Source of the DNA: Tuctoria greenei
Lineage: Eukaryota; Streptophyta; Magnoliopsida; Poales; Poaceae
DNA: 64,000 bases
Assembly: GCA_036927565.1 (NCBI GenBank)
Contig: JAYESD010000001.1
Coordinates: 33,517,146 to 33,581,145, forward strand
Reading direction: 5' to 3'
Shown: positions 1 to 11,400 of the stretch, one piece after another
Position numbering within the stretch: the stretch's first letter is position 1
Layout of the letters: each line of letters opens with the position of its first letter
Position numbers and translations under genes: made by a program
Notes under the pieces: generated by a model
The model's input: only the letters and a program-made list of their open reading frames with translations
What the model was told of the DNA's origin: nothing
The model's database searches: none

Positions 1-2
1 AA

Positions 3-266
3 GTGCCAATGGAAGAATTGGAACTAGAGGAAGATTTGACGTATGCCGAGCAACCGGTCAAAATCTTGGAAACTAAGGAGAGGGTCACAAGGAACAAGGT
101 CATTAGATGGTGTAAAGTTCAATGGAAGCACCACACAGAAAAAGAAGCGACGTGGGAATTAGAGGATGATCTCAAGAAGGAATTTCCCTATCTCTTCTCT
201 TCCGCGTCGAATCTCGAGAGCGAGATTCATTTTAAGGGGGGTAGGTTTGTAACACCCTCATTTTAA
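3..266 (+). CDS. Ty3/gypsy polyprotein C-terminus with chromodomain (5' partial)
   Basis: This is the last 87 residues of a Ty3/gypsy Gag-Pol polyprotein running in from the left edge. The stretch VQWKHHTEKEATWELED followed by KEFPYLF is the chromodomain-like tail that chromovirus integrases carry. It aligns almost residue for residue with the end of the polyprotein at 16023-16946 and so belongs to the same family. The frame stays open through the polypurine tract and stops at 264-266, about 19 bases inside the 3' LTR. The tail is thought to target integration to chromatin. The assignment is secure; only the upstream part is missing. Confidence 0.9.
   Translation: MPMEELELEEDLTYAEQPVKILETKERVTRNKVIRWCKVQWKHHTEKEATWELEDDLKKEFPYLFSSASNLESEIHFKGGRFVTPSF
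234..247 (+). other. Polypurine tract of the left chromovirus
   Basis: A purine run (AAGGGGGGTAGG) lies immediately before the LTR start TGTAACACC. This is the expected primer site for plus-strand DNA synthesis. The same tract, inverted, borders the 3' LTR of the nested element at 16176-16190. Confidence 0.85.
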
Positions 267-376
267 TTTTCATGCCTTGCATACATTCATATACATGTTT
301 AACATTAACCCATAACAAGAGGAACGAGTTTAAAATTGATTTGGAGCAAAACCGCACTTAAAAATGTATGAAAGTG

Positions 377-696
377 CGGACTAGTCCGGTTTTGCTGAGG
401 ACTAGTCCGATTTTTCTCTGTCTAAAAACGGACTTGTCCGTTTTTGCTGCGGATTAGTCCGATATTTGCCCCTGGACAACTTCGGACTTCTCCGATCTTG
501 TGCGGACTAGTCTGGTATTCCATGAATCCTTGAAAATTTGCTAAGTCCCTGGACTTGTCCGGACTAGTCCGGTGTTCCAGCGGACTTGTCGTTTTCCTTT
601 CTGACTAAGATCGGAATTGTCCGATTTTAGGCCAGACTTGTCCGATTTTCTCTCTGGACGACTTCGGACTAGTCCGGTCCTTTCCGGACTTGTCCG
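377..696 (+). promoter_or_regulatory. Array of about 13 CGGACTAGTCCG-type palindromes in U3
   Basis: Thirteen 12-bp sites match CGGAC(TA or TT)GTCCG perfectly or with one to two changes. Their centres are near 382, 403, 434, 455, 488, 508, 555, 565, 586, 617, 638, 670 and 690. Gaps are 21, 31, 21, 33, 20, 47, 10, 21, 31, 21, 32 and 20 bp, which are close to multiples of a helical turn apart from the central 47/10 pair. The array ends about 170 bp upstream of the TATA box. What binds it, if anything, is unknown. Confidence 0.85.
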
Positions 697-866
697 ATAT
701 TTCGTGACTCCGAGATTGACCTTTGTTTTACGACTTGTTTCTTGGGTTTCACGTTAAGTGGGCCTAGGGACGTCGTGCCCAACTCTTTTAGAGCCCATGT
801 GGGACTCTAAACCGGCCTCTACTCATCCCAAAACTCGAGATCCATCTAAATCCTAGCCTCCACCTC

Positions 867-874
867 TATATAAA
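867..874 (+). promoter_or_regulatory. TATA box of chromovirus LTR
   Basis: TATATAAA lies in a GC-richer context about 170 bp downstream of the palindrome array. It is conserved at the same place in the other LTR copies (23179-23186 on the minus strand, 52828-52835 on the plus strand). It is the likely start of the retrotransposon RNA, with initiation expected about 25-30 bp downstream. Confidence 0.75.
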
Positions 875-3043
875 CAGCCCAACCCCTTGGTTTGACATCT
901 ATTTGCCACTTTTCCACCCACCCAAACCCTAGTTCGTGGGGAGCCACCATCAAGGAGGGAGGAGAAGATCCCAAACAAGAAGAAGAAGAGGAGGAAACGA
1001 AAGAGGATCAAGATCTCCACCAAGTTTCGTCCTTCACCACCAATTCATCTCCAAGTTCATCACCAACCCTAGATCATCAAGATCCAAGTGTTACCTCCAA
1101 GTTTCTTGTTTCATTGGAGTTCTAAACACCTGGTATACCTTCTATTCTCTTGTCCTTACGTGAATTCAATCCCTAATCTCCAAATTCGCGTCGATCTAGA
1201 AAACCCTAATCTGCTGATCTCGCAGAGTGCGGACTTGTCCGGTCCCTAGCGGACTAGTCCGATCTTCCTGGTTAAATTGTGTTGAATTGACTCTAAAATT
1301 TGATCTAATCAACTCCACACCTGTATAAACTTGTTAAAAGCTATTAGAACTAGTTAGATATCATTAAAAGCAATCTAGTAACAAGTTCTACCTTGCATTG
1401 GCATCAATCATGCATGTCATGTCATATTGAGTAATATTTGTGCACTCTTTGATTGTGTTTCTTGTCTTGTATGTTTACTGTGTGGATTAGACGGATTTGC
1501 GCTAGAGTGCCGCGGAGGATCTACAACACCAGGAGTTTGAAGGCTTTGACCCTAATCAACAGCAAGAGCAAGGCAAGTGTCCTTGAAGCATATTGATCCT
1601 GTTTTAAAATAAATGTTTTGTTTGCAAAACTGCATGCTGTGTCAACTTGATGGGAATCCTATGGTAGGAAGTTTACTAGAATTGTTAAACCAACCTTGTC
1701 ACCTGGAATTTATGGTAGAGCGTCGGGATGGACTTTTTTACCTTTTGCTTCGCTTAATCAATTGGGATGGGAATAACTATACCACTCAATTTAATTATGC
1801 ATGGATGAGATTATGGTTAACATGAACTGGTTAAATATGGTATGGTAATGGGTGATCTAAGCAAGCCTGGTATGTGGATGGGTTGGATGTTATGGTGGTT
1901 TGCTTGCTTTAGATCTAAGGACCGGTTCATGCGAGAATAAGCCAGGACTACAGTGCCACCACGAGGCCAAGTATGGGTGCGGCGTAGCTGACTAATTAGG
2001 GCTTTGCTAGTGCTGTTTGGACCATTGTGGATGCTCGGGGAAGGGGTAGTCGAATTGGGTTTGTTGATGATTGGTGGGACTACCCTGGGATCCGAATGGC
2101 TCAAGAGGGGGCCCTTGGTTGAAGATGTGCTCTGCGGGAGACATCGCCACCTGTGAAACCTCTGTGGGGTCTAAATAGGCTAGTAATCCCTTTGTAAAGG
2201 CTATTTTGTGATCTCTTGACCATACACCAAAGGAAGTGTAATTGGCATAAGGGTGGTTCTTTAGTCGCCGATGGGTGATGAAATCACAAACACGTGGGTA
2301 AAGAGGTACAAACTCTGCAGAGTCTAATTAAAACTATCATGATAGCCGTGCTCCCGGTTATGAGCGCCTGGATGACCTACATGATTAGAGGGAAATTGGT
2401 AATTGGGATGGTTATGGTTTGGTTATGGTTATGGATGGAATTATGGTTTATGACATTGATTATCGTTATTGGTAATGGTGAATTGTGGACTGGTATTATG
2501 ATATTATTTATGATTATGATGGGGTTACTTCACATAATATGATATATTGCTTTTCAAATGTTTTATGTACTTTTCAGCACTTTGCCATTATTATTGTCGT
2601 CATTTGAATCAGCCACATGTCATACTTTCCACACTTGCTGAGTACGACATGTACTCACTCTTGCAATCCCCCACCCCAACAGTTGCAGTTCAAGATTGGG
2701 AGTTTAATTGCGATAATGCGGAGTTCTAGGCCGTGTCTACCGTCAGCTTTGCCTGTGGTGTTGATTGGAGCTGCGCATATACATACCCTGTCGCTTATGC
2801 TGCATAGTTGCTTAGTTTGCTTAATTAGTTTATTTCCGCTGCATTAGTTGAACCTGTCATTAATATTCATTGGAGCTTGTATTCGAGGATAATCTGGTTT
2901 GTGTAATAAAATTTGGTTAATTAATCTTGTTATGTGGTAATTTTCTGTATACTCTTTTGTGATTGCACTCGTGTATGTGTGATGAACATCCTGGGCATAC
3001 ATATGCGTTAGCTTGGTTCAGTTTTTCGAAACCGAGCGTCACA

Positions 3044-4866
3044 GCCTAGAACACCGCATTATCACCACTAAACTCCCAATCCTGACCTGCAACTGTGGGG
3101 GGATTGCAAGAGTGAGTACATGTCGTACTCAGCAAGTGTGGAAAGTATGACATGTGGCTGATTCAAATGACGACAATAATAATGGCAAAGTGCTGAAAAG
3201 TACATTAAAACATTTGAAAAGCAATATATTACATGGATATGAAATAAACCCATCATAATGATAAGTAATATCATAATACCAGTCTAAATTCACTACCATC
3301 ATCAATAATTCCAGATTTCACCATTACCAATAACCATATTCAATACCAGAAATTAATCCATAACCATCCATAACCATTACCAAACCATGACCATTACCAA
3401 TACCAAGTTCCCTCTAATCATGGAAGTTGTCCAGGTGCTCATAACCGGGAGCACGGCTATCATGATAGTTTATTAGACTCTGCAGAGTTTGTACCACTTT
3501 ACCCACGTGTTTGTGATTTCATCACCCGTCGGCGACTAAAGAAACCTCTCTTATGCCAATTACACTTCCTTTGGTGTATGGCCAAGAGATCACAAAATAG
3601 CCTTTACAAAGGGATTACTAGCCTATTTAGAACCCACTGAGGTTTCACCGGTGGCGATGTCTCCTACAGAGCACATCTTCAACCAAGGGCCCCCTCTTGA
3701 GACATTCGGATCCCATGGTAGTCCCACCAATCATCAACAAACCCAATCCAACAACCCCTTCCCCGAGCATCCACATTGGTCCAAATAGCACTGGCAAAGC
3801 CCTAATTAATCAGCTACGCCGCACCCATACTTGGCCTCGTGGTGGCACTGTAGTCCTGGCTTATTCTCGCATGAACCGGTCCTTAGATCTAAAGCAAGCA
3901 AACCACCATACGTCCAACCCATCTACATACCAGGCTTGCATAGATCACCCATTACCATATCATGTTTACTTGTTCATGTTAACCATAATCTCATACATAC
4001 ATAATTAAGTTGAGTGGTATAGTTGTTTCCCATCCCTGTTGATTAAGCGAAGCAAAAGGTAAAAAGCCCTTCCGACTCTCTACCATATATTCCAGGTGAC
4101 AAGGGTGGTCAAACAAATCTAGTAAACTTCCTACCATAGTATTTCCCATCAAATTGACACATGCAATTTTGCAAACAAAACATTTAATTTAAAACAGGAT
4201 CAATATGCTTCAAGGAGACTTACCTTGCTCTTGCGGTTGATTAGAGTCAAAGCCTTCAAACTCTTGGTGCTGTAGATCCTCCGCGGCACTTTCTACCGCA
4301 AATCTGTCTAATCCACACAATAAACATACAAGGCAAGAAACACAATCAAAGAGTGCACAAATATTACTCAATATGACATGACATACATGATTAATGCAAA
4401 TGCAAGGTAGAACTTGTCAATAGATTGATTTTAATGATCAATAGAAAATCGGACAAGTCTGGCCAAAAATCGGACAAGTCCGACTTTAAACAGAGAGGAA
4501 ATCAGACAAGTCCGCTGGAACACCGGACTAGTCCGGAAAAGTCCAAGGACTTAGCAAATTTTCAAGAATTCTTGGAATATCGGACTAGTCCGCACAAAAT
4601 CGGACAAGTCCAAAAGTTTCCAGAGGCAAAATTGGACTAGTCCGCAGCAAAAACGGACAAGTCCGTTTTTAGTCAGAGAGAAATTGGACTAGTCCTCAGT
4701 AAAATCGGACTAGTCCGCACTTTCCTGCGTTTTAAGTGCGGTTTTGCTCCAAATCAATTTTAAATACCCCGAATCAATTTTAAACTCGTTCCTCTTGTTG
4801 TGGGTTAATGTTAAACATGTATATGAGTGTATGTAGGGCATGATGCATGAAAATGGGGGTGTTACA
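3044..4866 (-). repeat. Inverted, truncated chromovirus LTR (subfamily A)
   Basis: This stretch is the reverse complement of the first roughly 2.5 kb of the LTR. It starts inside the LTR 3' half and ends with GGTGTTACA, the complement of the LTR start. About 300 bp of the LTR 3' end are missing. It contains the palindrome array in inverse orientation (about 4440-4725). Together with 248-3043 it forms a large inverted repeat with a loop of about 300 bp. It is either a solo LTR or a 5' LTR whose remainder lies to the left of the window. The flank after its intact end begins ACAAT. Confidence 0.88.
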
Positions 4867-4867
4867 A

Positions 4868-5026
4868 CAATGGTCGGGCGTGCCAGCATCGGCGACAACA
4901 TGGGAAGATTGGTACTTGTTGCAGCGCACGTTCCGAGAGATTGAAGCTTGGAGTCAAGCTTCTTCAGACGGAGGGGATGATGTCATGAGTGATGGTGCAG
5001 TCACGTTGGCGGGAGATGCTGTTTAA
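4868..5026 (+). pseudogene. Chromodomain tail of a second chromovirus (relic)
   Basis: An open stretch of 52 codons reads QWSGVPASATTWEDW, then a segment ending IEAWSQASSDGGDD, and stops at 5024-5026. Tryptophans and an ATTWED-type motif match the C-terminal chromodomain of chromovirus integrases, but it is clearly different from the family at 3-266. The upstream part is cut by the inverted LTR ending at 4866, so the inverted LTR probably inserted into this older element. Its own LTR could not be recognised downstream. Confidence 0.55.
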
Positions 5027-5898
5027 ATGTCTTTTAGTTCCAGTTAATTAGGTATTACTGTAAATGGTTAAACCGTGGTGCCAAACAGTCAAACATGATG
5101 GGTGGTGTCGATCTCGAAGTGGATACCGAACTGCTTTATGCAACAGACACTCTGCTGCAAAAGAAACAGATCGAACCACCATGTTTTCCATGTGGAGTTC
5201 AAGAAGCTTCTTACAAATCAAGGCCAGGGTATTCTCCCTTTCTACTACCTCCATCGCCTGCACCTTCCATGAAGGATGCCCCTCTGCCTTCATGGATGCA
5301 CCTTCGATGGAAGAAGTGCCTCCGCGGCCTCGCCTCCGTTGCCCCAGTTATCACAGGCCGATCCTCGGAGGTGGGGGCGGCAGTCCTCGGGGGTAGCTGC
5401 GGCGACCTGGAATCGCGACGTCGGGCCGGGGTGAACTGACTGATTGGGCCATCATGGGACAGATTAAGCGACTCTCTAGAACGGCAAACTCTGCATCTGT
5501 ATCTGAGAAAAAAAAAACAAGCTTTCGTCGTACCGTGCCGTACCCGTACCTCAAAGTAGCAAGGGGCTCTTTTGACTCGTGCCGATCGGCTAAGGATTAG
5601 ACTTTGCCATGATGGCCTGCACCATCTCGAGATGTCCTCTATTTTCTGATCTTCGGATGCCCAATTATTTGTTGCGATTTTACTTTATCCCGATGTGCCA
5701 TCGGCATTGCCACACTCTAAGGATGGCTCGCTGCATTTTCTATTTACTTTGTACCAGCTGTCATATTCTCGTTCAGCTTAAATCTTTTTTATGCATTCTT
5801 CCATATGCCTATCATTGTTGTTTGGTGTGTCGGTGACTTTTATAATGTCTGGTACATGCTGAACTGTAGAAGTGGAACTCTGCTCCATTGACTGTATG
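5027..5898. other. Unassigned region
   Basis: No recognisable gene. Positions 5095-5440 are GC-rich and open on the plus strand, giving a proline- and glycine-rich translation. The opposite strand is also open (5048-5293). Neither translation matches a family I know. From about 5560 the sequence becomes T-rich and intron-like. It could be an old gene fragment or the 3' flank of the chromovirus relic before it. Confidence 0.3.
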
Positions 5899-6270
5899 GT
5901 CTTGTTTGGCACAGCTGAAACTTGTTGAGAAGCTAGATTTTCTATAACGGCCCTGAGAAGCAACTGTCTGGAGAAGCTAATGTAAATACAAGCTAGGCGT
6001 TTGTCAGCCTGCTTTTAAATGTGCTGATTTGCTGTTACAGAATGTAAAATATCTTAGTTGCCCTATACTGTTATTCAGATGTTTATATTTATTAAAATAT
6101 GAGTTACTTTTGTTGTATTTTATTTTTTATAGAATACAACTATTAGCATTCATACACACAAAATAATAATGTAACATAAGTCCATAAAATCATAAAATAA
6201 AGTATCATCAGAGGAAAATTAACATAAATAGTTATGCATCTAATACAAAATGATCTATACAATAATATCA

Positions 6271-7210
6271 TCAATATCCACCCACCAAGCCTGCAGCAAT
6301 AGCATCACGTAGGTCTCCCATGCCGCCTTCATCTATAGCATTCGTGGAGTTAGGTCTAATATCACCATCAACATATGTTTCATCCGATACAAGACTATTA
6401 AAATCTACGTCACTCAAATTGCTATCTCTAATAAAATTATGTAATGTCATGCAAGAAATTATGATCTTCTTTTGCTTTTTAATAGGGTAGCTTGGCATGC
6501 TAAGAAGAATGGGCCATTTCATTTTGAGGACACCGAATTAACGTTCAATGACATTTCGAAGAGATGAATGAGCATGGTTGAACACCTCCTTCAATCCCAC
6601 CGGTTGATCACCACTTTGAAATTCTAGAACATGGTATCTTTGACCCTTGTAGGGTGCTAGATAGCTCTTTCAATTTGGGTAACCCGAATCAACTAAATAG
6701 TACTTTCATATAAAATTAAAAAACAAGTTAATATGAGCTAGAAATAATGTGACAATATTAATATAAAAATACCTTCCGGTGGATGTGGAAATATGTCCTT
6801 GTAGGTAATCAAAGTATCCCTCCATACGCGTGTGTCATGCGCTGATCCAAGTCATCCCGCCACCACAAATATAAACTTCATATAAAAGTCACATATGGCC
6901 ATGACATTCTGACTACAATATCCGTGTCAATTCATATGCATTGCCTGCTCTGATGATGGCACAATCACTGGAATATGGGTGCCATCTATAGCTCCAATAC
7001 AATTTTTAAAATAAGGTCATGACCTGTCTTATCTTGGGATGCACCACAGCAAATCTTGGATCCTTAGGCCTGATGTTAGATGCAGCAAATTTATGTACGC
7101 ATTCTAAAACTTCCGAGAATTTCTACTAACAGTTTCAACGGAATGAATAAATATGTGCTTAGCTTGACATACGGATTGAGTAGTACCGCACATCCACAAA
7201 AACATACCAA
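6271..7210 (-). pseudogene. PIF/Harbinger transposase (DDE) pseudogene
   Basis: Read on the minus strand, the translation gives SIEALGMFLWMCG near 7200-7165 and then CIGAIDGTHIPVIVPSSEQ with the first catalytic Asp. Next come SQNVMAICDFYMKFIFVVAG and GSAHDTRVWRDT, then KYYLVDSGYPN with the second Asp. EVFNHAHSSLRNVIER follows with the acidic residue before FGVLK, and the 6271-6522 open stretch ends with ISCMTLHNFIRDS. This order is the plant PIF/Harbinger transposase. A short AT-rich interruption near 6716-6772 looks like an intron. Several stops and frameshifts (for example in the HRGYSQN and AGWLGS equivalents) show it is dead. Confidence 0.8.
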
Positions 7211-7425
7211 GTGCTTCTATTGAATGCATCTCAATATTTCACCTCTGCAATACAAGAAGAGATCACTTGATTTCACTTTTGGGTTAACAATCCTCCAAAA
7301 CCCCTGCACATGAAAAGAAAAGAAATTGAATTAGAAATCCTTGCAAGTTGCAACACTAGCTGCAGCACGGGTTTGCTGCCGCACTATTATGGATGCCACA
7401 CGGGTTTGCTGCCACCGGATGGCGC

Positions 7426-7447
7426 GGGGGGGGGGGGGGGGGGGGGG
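7426..7447 (+). repeat. 22-base poly-G tract
   Basis: Twenty-two consecutive G residues follow GGCGC. Long G homopolymers are rare in plant DNA and can form quadruplex structure. They also often mark a sequencing or assembly weak point. Confidence 0.95.
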
Positions 7448-7854
7448 TTCGAAAGAGAGCGAGGCAAATTCCACGGCGGCATCACCGGCAGCGGAAGGCA
7501 CGTTGGGGAGAGGCCACCAGGAGAGGGAGACATATCATACGGGGCGCTGATGGAGTAGACACGCGGCCTGGAAGGGAGTTGAACAATTGTGAGACATGGA
7601 AGAAGAGGAAGGTTTATGAGATCTATTTATTCAATGGAAATTGCAGGTAACTTCTTTTGAACTTGAGGGGTAGTTTCGTACCCTTTGTTGCGATAAGCTG
7701 CTACAAGCTGGTGGGAGGCACCTTTTTTCCAAGTTACTTGCTAGTTATTTTGGGAAGCACTTCTCTGAAAAGTTGGATGAGAAACTGAGCGTTTGGGAGT
7801 CCAAGTGCTTAAATTTGGTGAGAAACTGGCTGAGAAGCTGTGCGAAATAGGGCC

Positions 7855-8044
7855 TTACCGCCATTACAATATAGAGATGCACAACCTATATGAATATATT
7901 TGGTTTAATATTTCTCTCACCATTCCATTAGCATATTTGCATCAATGGTAAAAGCAGCTAATATTAAGATAAACTAAATTAAATATTCAGATGCAACTTC
8001 GGTATTCCCAAATGCTTAAGATTTCTATCATTGAAAGTTTTACC
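7855..8044 (+). other. AT-rich flank, probably WNK-gene intron
   Basis: This AT-rich stretch without coding signal leads up to the left TTACC target duplication (8040-8044) of the outer copia. Removing the copia joins it to a pyrimidine-rich tract and TTTCAG at 30310-30334, a good 3' splice site before the WNK exon. It is therefore best read as the 5' part of that intron. No upstream WNK exon was found to its left. Confidence 0.55.
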
Positions 8045-8174
8045 TGTTATGAATGATGCTTGTATTATTATGAGGGCCAAAGGCCAGAATATATAGAGGT
8101 ACGGGAGGTTACAAAAGTGCAGAAAACCCCTCAGACAATGGAGAAAATACAATAAACTCTCTATATCTCTAACA
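8045..8174 (-). repeat. 3' LTR of outer copia
   Basis: 130 bp, starting TGTTATGAATGATGC and ending ATATCTCTAACA. A C-rich run at 8175-8180, inside CCCCCCTCAAACTC, is the inverted polypurine tract. It pairs with 30175-30304 and has the same layout as the LTRs at 45707 and 50526. Confidence 0.93.
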
Positions 8175-8189
8175 CCCCCCTCAAACTCA

Positions 8190-9660
8190 AGGTGTATCAC
8201 AAAAACTGAGTTTGGAGAGATAAAATATGTGCTGAACCTTGGTTTGTGCCTTCGTGAATAGATCAGCCAGCTAAAGCTCTGGAGACACATACTGAAGATC
8301 AACAACACCCTCATGGACCTGTGCTCGTGTATAAGAAGCATCAACACCAATATGCTTGGTAAGCTCATGCTTGAGCAGATCATGAGCAATGCTGATAGCA
8401 CATGTACTGCTAGACAAAAGAGGAGTCGACATTGAAACAAAAATACCAAAATCCTCAAGCAACCACCGTAACCATATAACCTCTGCATTCACAAGAGCCA
8501 TAGCACGCAACTCAGCTTCTGCACTCGAACGAGAAACTGCTACCTGCTTCTTAGTCTTCTAACCAATGAGGGAACACAAAAAAACACAATAAGCAAAAAG
8601 AGATCAACAATCAGATGAACCACTAGCCCAAGTAGCATCACAGTATTCCTTGAGCTATAAAGAGCTAGAATGTGAAAAGAACAAACATCTAGAGATAGTC
8701 CCATGAAGATAATGCAAGATTCGAAGCAAGTGACTATGGACCTGGGTGGGAGCTTATACAAACTGACTCAGAATGTGAGCAGAATACGAGATGTCAGGAC
8801 AAGTGATGCCAAGATAGACTAGACTCCCTACAATATGACGATAATGAGTAGGATCATCAAGAGCTCACCATCATAGGCCGAAGGTGAACATTGAGCTCCA
8901 TGGGAGTCTCAACAGTCCGGTTATCAGCAAGAGAAGCTCGATCAAGAAGATCATGAATGTACTTCTCCTGAGACAAATAAAATCCTTCAGATGTAGTGGA
9001 AACCTCAATCCCAAGGAAGTAACAAAGAGGACCAAGATCTGACATAAGAAACTTCTTACTGAGATGAGCCTTCATGGAGGCTATGTACTCAGGGTCGTCT
9101 CCAGTGATGATCATATCATCAACATAGAGAAGAAGAAGAGTACGACCATGAGATGAGGTATGCACAAAGAGTGCAAGATCATGATCACTGGTAGAAAAGC
9201 CAGCAGAAGTGACTACTGACGCAAACCGCTGAAACTAAGCATGAGGATCTTGCTTGAGGCCATAAAGAGAGCGACGAAGACAACAAAACATACCCTCAGG
9301 GACAGAATACCCACGCGGTGGCTGCATATAAATCTCCTCACGCAGCTCACCATTAAGAAAAGCATTTTTCACATCAAACTGAGAGATGGACCAGTCACGA
9401 ACAAACGCCACAGCAAGAAGAGTGTGAACAATGGTCATGTGAGCATCAGGAGCAAAAGTCTTGTAATAGTCACGGCCATGTTCCTACTGGAAGCCACGAG
9501 CGACTAATCAAGCCTTATATTGCCCAAGAGAATCATCAGAGTGGATCTTAACCTTATAAACCCACTTACATGTGATAGGACGAATAGGTGGGGGACAGGG
9601 CACAAGTTCCCATGTGCCAGTGCACTCGAGAGCGGCAATCTCCCCGGCCATCACATGTTG
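8190..9660 (-). pseudogene. Copia reverse transcriptase and RNase H (outer copia, broken)
   Basis: Minus-strand fragments in order: KWVYKVK near 9560, DVKNAFLNGELREEIYMQPP (9235-9438, RT motif region) and RSLYGLKQ. LLLLYVDDMIITGDD follows, with the catalytic YVDD at 9115-9126, then SDLGPLCYFLGIEV. RNase H fragments end with ELTKHIGVDASYTRAQVHEG (8271-8510). The expected acidic RNase H residues are only partly present. Frameshifts and stops interrupt the frame many times, so no enzyme can be made. It is highly similar to the second copy at 45850-47360. Confidence 0.85.
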
Positions 9661-9663
9661 CCA

Positions 9664-11400
9664 TTATGGCTGTGGAACAGCATCACGATACATAGTCGGC
9701 TCAGAAAGAATAGTACTAGAAAAGCTAGAAGGAGAGTACCGATCAGGAGGCTGACAAGAGTGATGACCACGTCCAAGACGCTGCTCAGGAGAAGAATCAT
9801 CAAAAGGAGAAAATTCCTCAGGAGAAGAGGGTGTCTCAGGAGAGGATGTGTCATTAGACAAGGATGATTTAACTAGAGTAAAAGGATCATCAGAAGAAGG
9901 TGCAACTCGTCGAGTGTAGATCTGTGTAACTGGATGCTTCTTAGTGTAGTTAGAGACTAAAGAAGAAGACTCCGAAGAAGACACTGTGGGATGTGACACC
10001 GAGTGTGAAGGGGTACACTAGCAACAGAGGTATCCGGAAGGAATAGGAATGAAATCGGATCGACCAAAGATACAGGAGGAGTCTCCGAAGGAGGACGAGG
10101 ATAGAAAGGACATGTCTCATCAAAGACAATATCTCGTGAGATTCTCTTACGTCGATCAATTAGATCCCAACAATGATACCCCTTAAGCTCAGCACTATAT
10201 CCAAGAAAAACACACTCGACCGACTGAGCAGTGAGCTTAGTGCGCTCATGAGGTGCGAGCAACAAATACGACACACAACCAAAAAGAAGAAGGTTGGTAT
10301 AGTCAGACTTCTTGCTAGTAAGACGTTGGAAAGGAACCTCACCCTAAAGAGCAGACAAAGGCTGAATGTTAATCAGGTAAGTGCAGTAGAAACAGCTTTG
10401 GCCAAAAAGTGAGGGGGACAGAAGAAGCAAGCAGAAGAGTACGAGCAGCCTCAAGTAGAAGTTGATGCTTGCGTTCGACCACACCATTCTGTGCATGAGC
10501 GCTAGGACAAGAAAATTGAGCAAGAGTGCCTTGCTCAGAAGGAATCTGATGAAGAGCATCAGAAAGGTAGTCACCAGCAGAATCAGCACGAAAAACACAA
10601 ATAGATGTGTCAAAATGAGTATGGATCATAGCCGAAGAAGTTTTATAGATAGACAAGGCCTCACTATGATGTTTCATAAAGTAAATCTATATGTGGCGAT
10701 AGAATTCATTATAAAAATGATCTAATATCAGTGTCCTCCTTTGGAAACAAAAGGAGTTGGACCCCACACATCAGAATGAACAAGATCAAAAGGGCGCTCG
10801 GACACTTACTAACTAGAAGGATAGGGAAGTGGAATCTGCTTCCCCAATCGACAACCCTAACAATGAGCTAAGGACTGAGAACCTGAAACCAATCCTAAGA
10901 CTCTACAACGAACTAAGGCAGATAGGCGAGTGCCACAATGATGTCCTAGAAAATGATGCCACTGAGCAAAAGATGAGGTGGACGGAGCAGCAAAAGCGTA
11001 GCTGACAAGACCAGCGAGCGCGGCGGAAGGAAGTTGAAGCCAGTCAAGCTCCCAGAGGTGCTGGGAATCACAATGATGAGGGCCAGTGCCAACCAGCCGA
11101 CCCGTATGACGATCCTAAACGTAACAAAAATTGGGATCAAGAATCACCTGATGGTCATGATCAGCGAGTTGCCCAACAGACATGAGCTGCATGGTCAGGT
11201 TGGGAATGTAGGAAGCATTAGGTACATCAAAAGAGTTATATAAAAGGGTGTCTGTCCAACAACCAAAAGAGGAGAACTATCGACGGTATGAATAGTAAGA
11301 GAACGAGAGGAAGGACTCAAAGAAGATAAACAGGTGGGATAAGGAGTCATATGAAATGAAGATCCAGAATCAAGAATCTATGGATGAGTACCTGAACAGG
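9664..11400 (-). pseudogene. Copia protease and integrase region (outer copia, broken)
   Basis: On the minus strand the protease motif DSGSSFHMTPY lies near 11350-11375. The integrase core follows, with FDTSICVFRADSAGDYLSD and GVVERKHQLLLEAARTLL (10369-10677). The second Asp and the Glu of the DDE triad can be recognised. Next come the connection segment CVFLGYSAELKGYHCWD (9957-10274) and a serine-rich spacer at 9664-9999. Stops and frameshifts are frequent. Confidence 0.8.

Larger units (their letters stand above)
248..3043 (+). repeat. Chromovirus 3' LTR, about 2.8 kb (subfamily A)
   Basis: The LTR begins TGTAACACCC and ends GCGTCACA, giving TG...CA termini and 2796 bp. The ends are fixed by comparison with the two LTRs of the nested element (13374-16173 and 21006-23805), which have target duplications. 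It contains a palindrome array (377-696), a TATA box (867-874), two more palindromes (1230-1261) and a long AT-rich 3' half with no coding signal. Its 3' border abuts an inverted copy of the same LTR, so the element probably inserted into an older copy. The expected target duplication is then GCCTA, and the left partner lies outside the window. Confidence 0.92.
5899..7854 (-). mobile_element. Decayed PIF/Harbinger DNA transposon
   Basis: The element is defined by a minus-strand PIF/Harbinger transposase relic and two weakly matching terminal inverted repeats. The left end begins GGTCTTGTTTGGCACAGCT and the right end, read inverted, begins GGCCCTATTTCGCACAGCT, with 15 of 19 positions identical. 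The right end is followed by TTA, the usual target triplet of this superfamily, but the left flank reads TAT, so the exact borders are uncertain. The element sits left of the WNK gene flank. Confidence 0.5.

Noticed and set aside
377..696. CRISPR array
   Set aside because: Repeats are 12-bp palindromes with spacers of 8-20 bp that are themselves similar; the setting is a plant LTR and no cas gene is present.
892..1125. 77-codon ORF in the chromovirus LTR, conserved at 15299-15532 and 22928-23161 (minus)
   Set aside because: The ATG lies only 18 bases after the TATA box, so it is probably at or before the transcript start. The translation is low complexity and an overlapping frame is also open. 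Conservation is explained by young LTR age.
5064..5439. Protein-coding gene at 5064-5439
   Set aside because: Three overlapping frames on both strands are open because of base composition; no family motif was recognised.
9241..9867. Plus-strand ORFs over the copia (also 19677-20063, 46470-46928)
   Set aside because: These are antisense shadows of RT, gag and integrase frames, rich in Arg and Lys from the complement.
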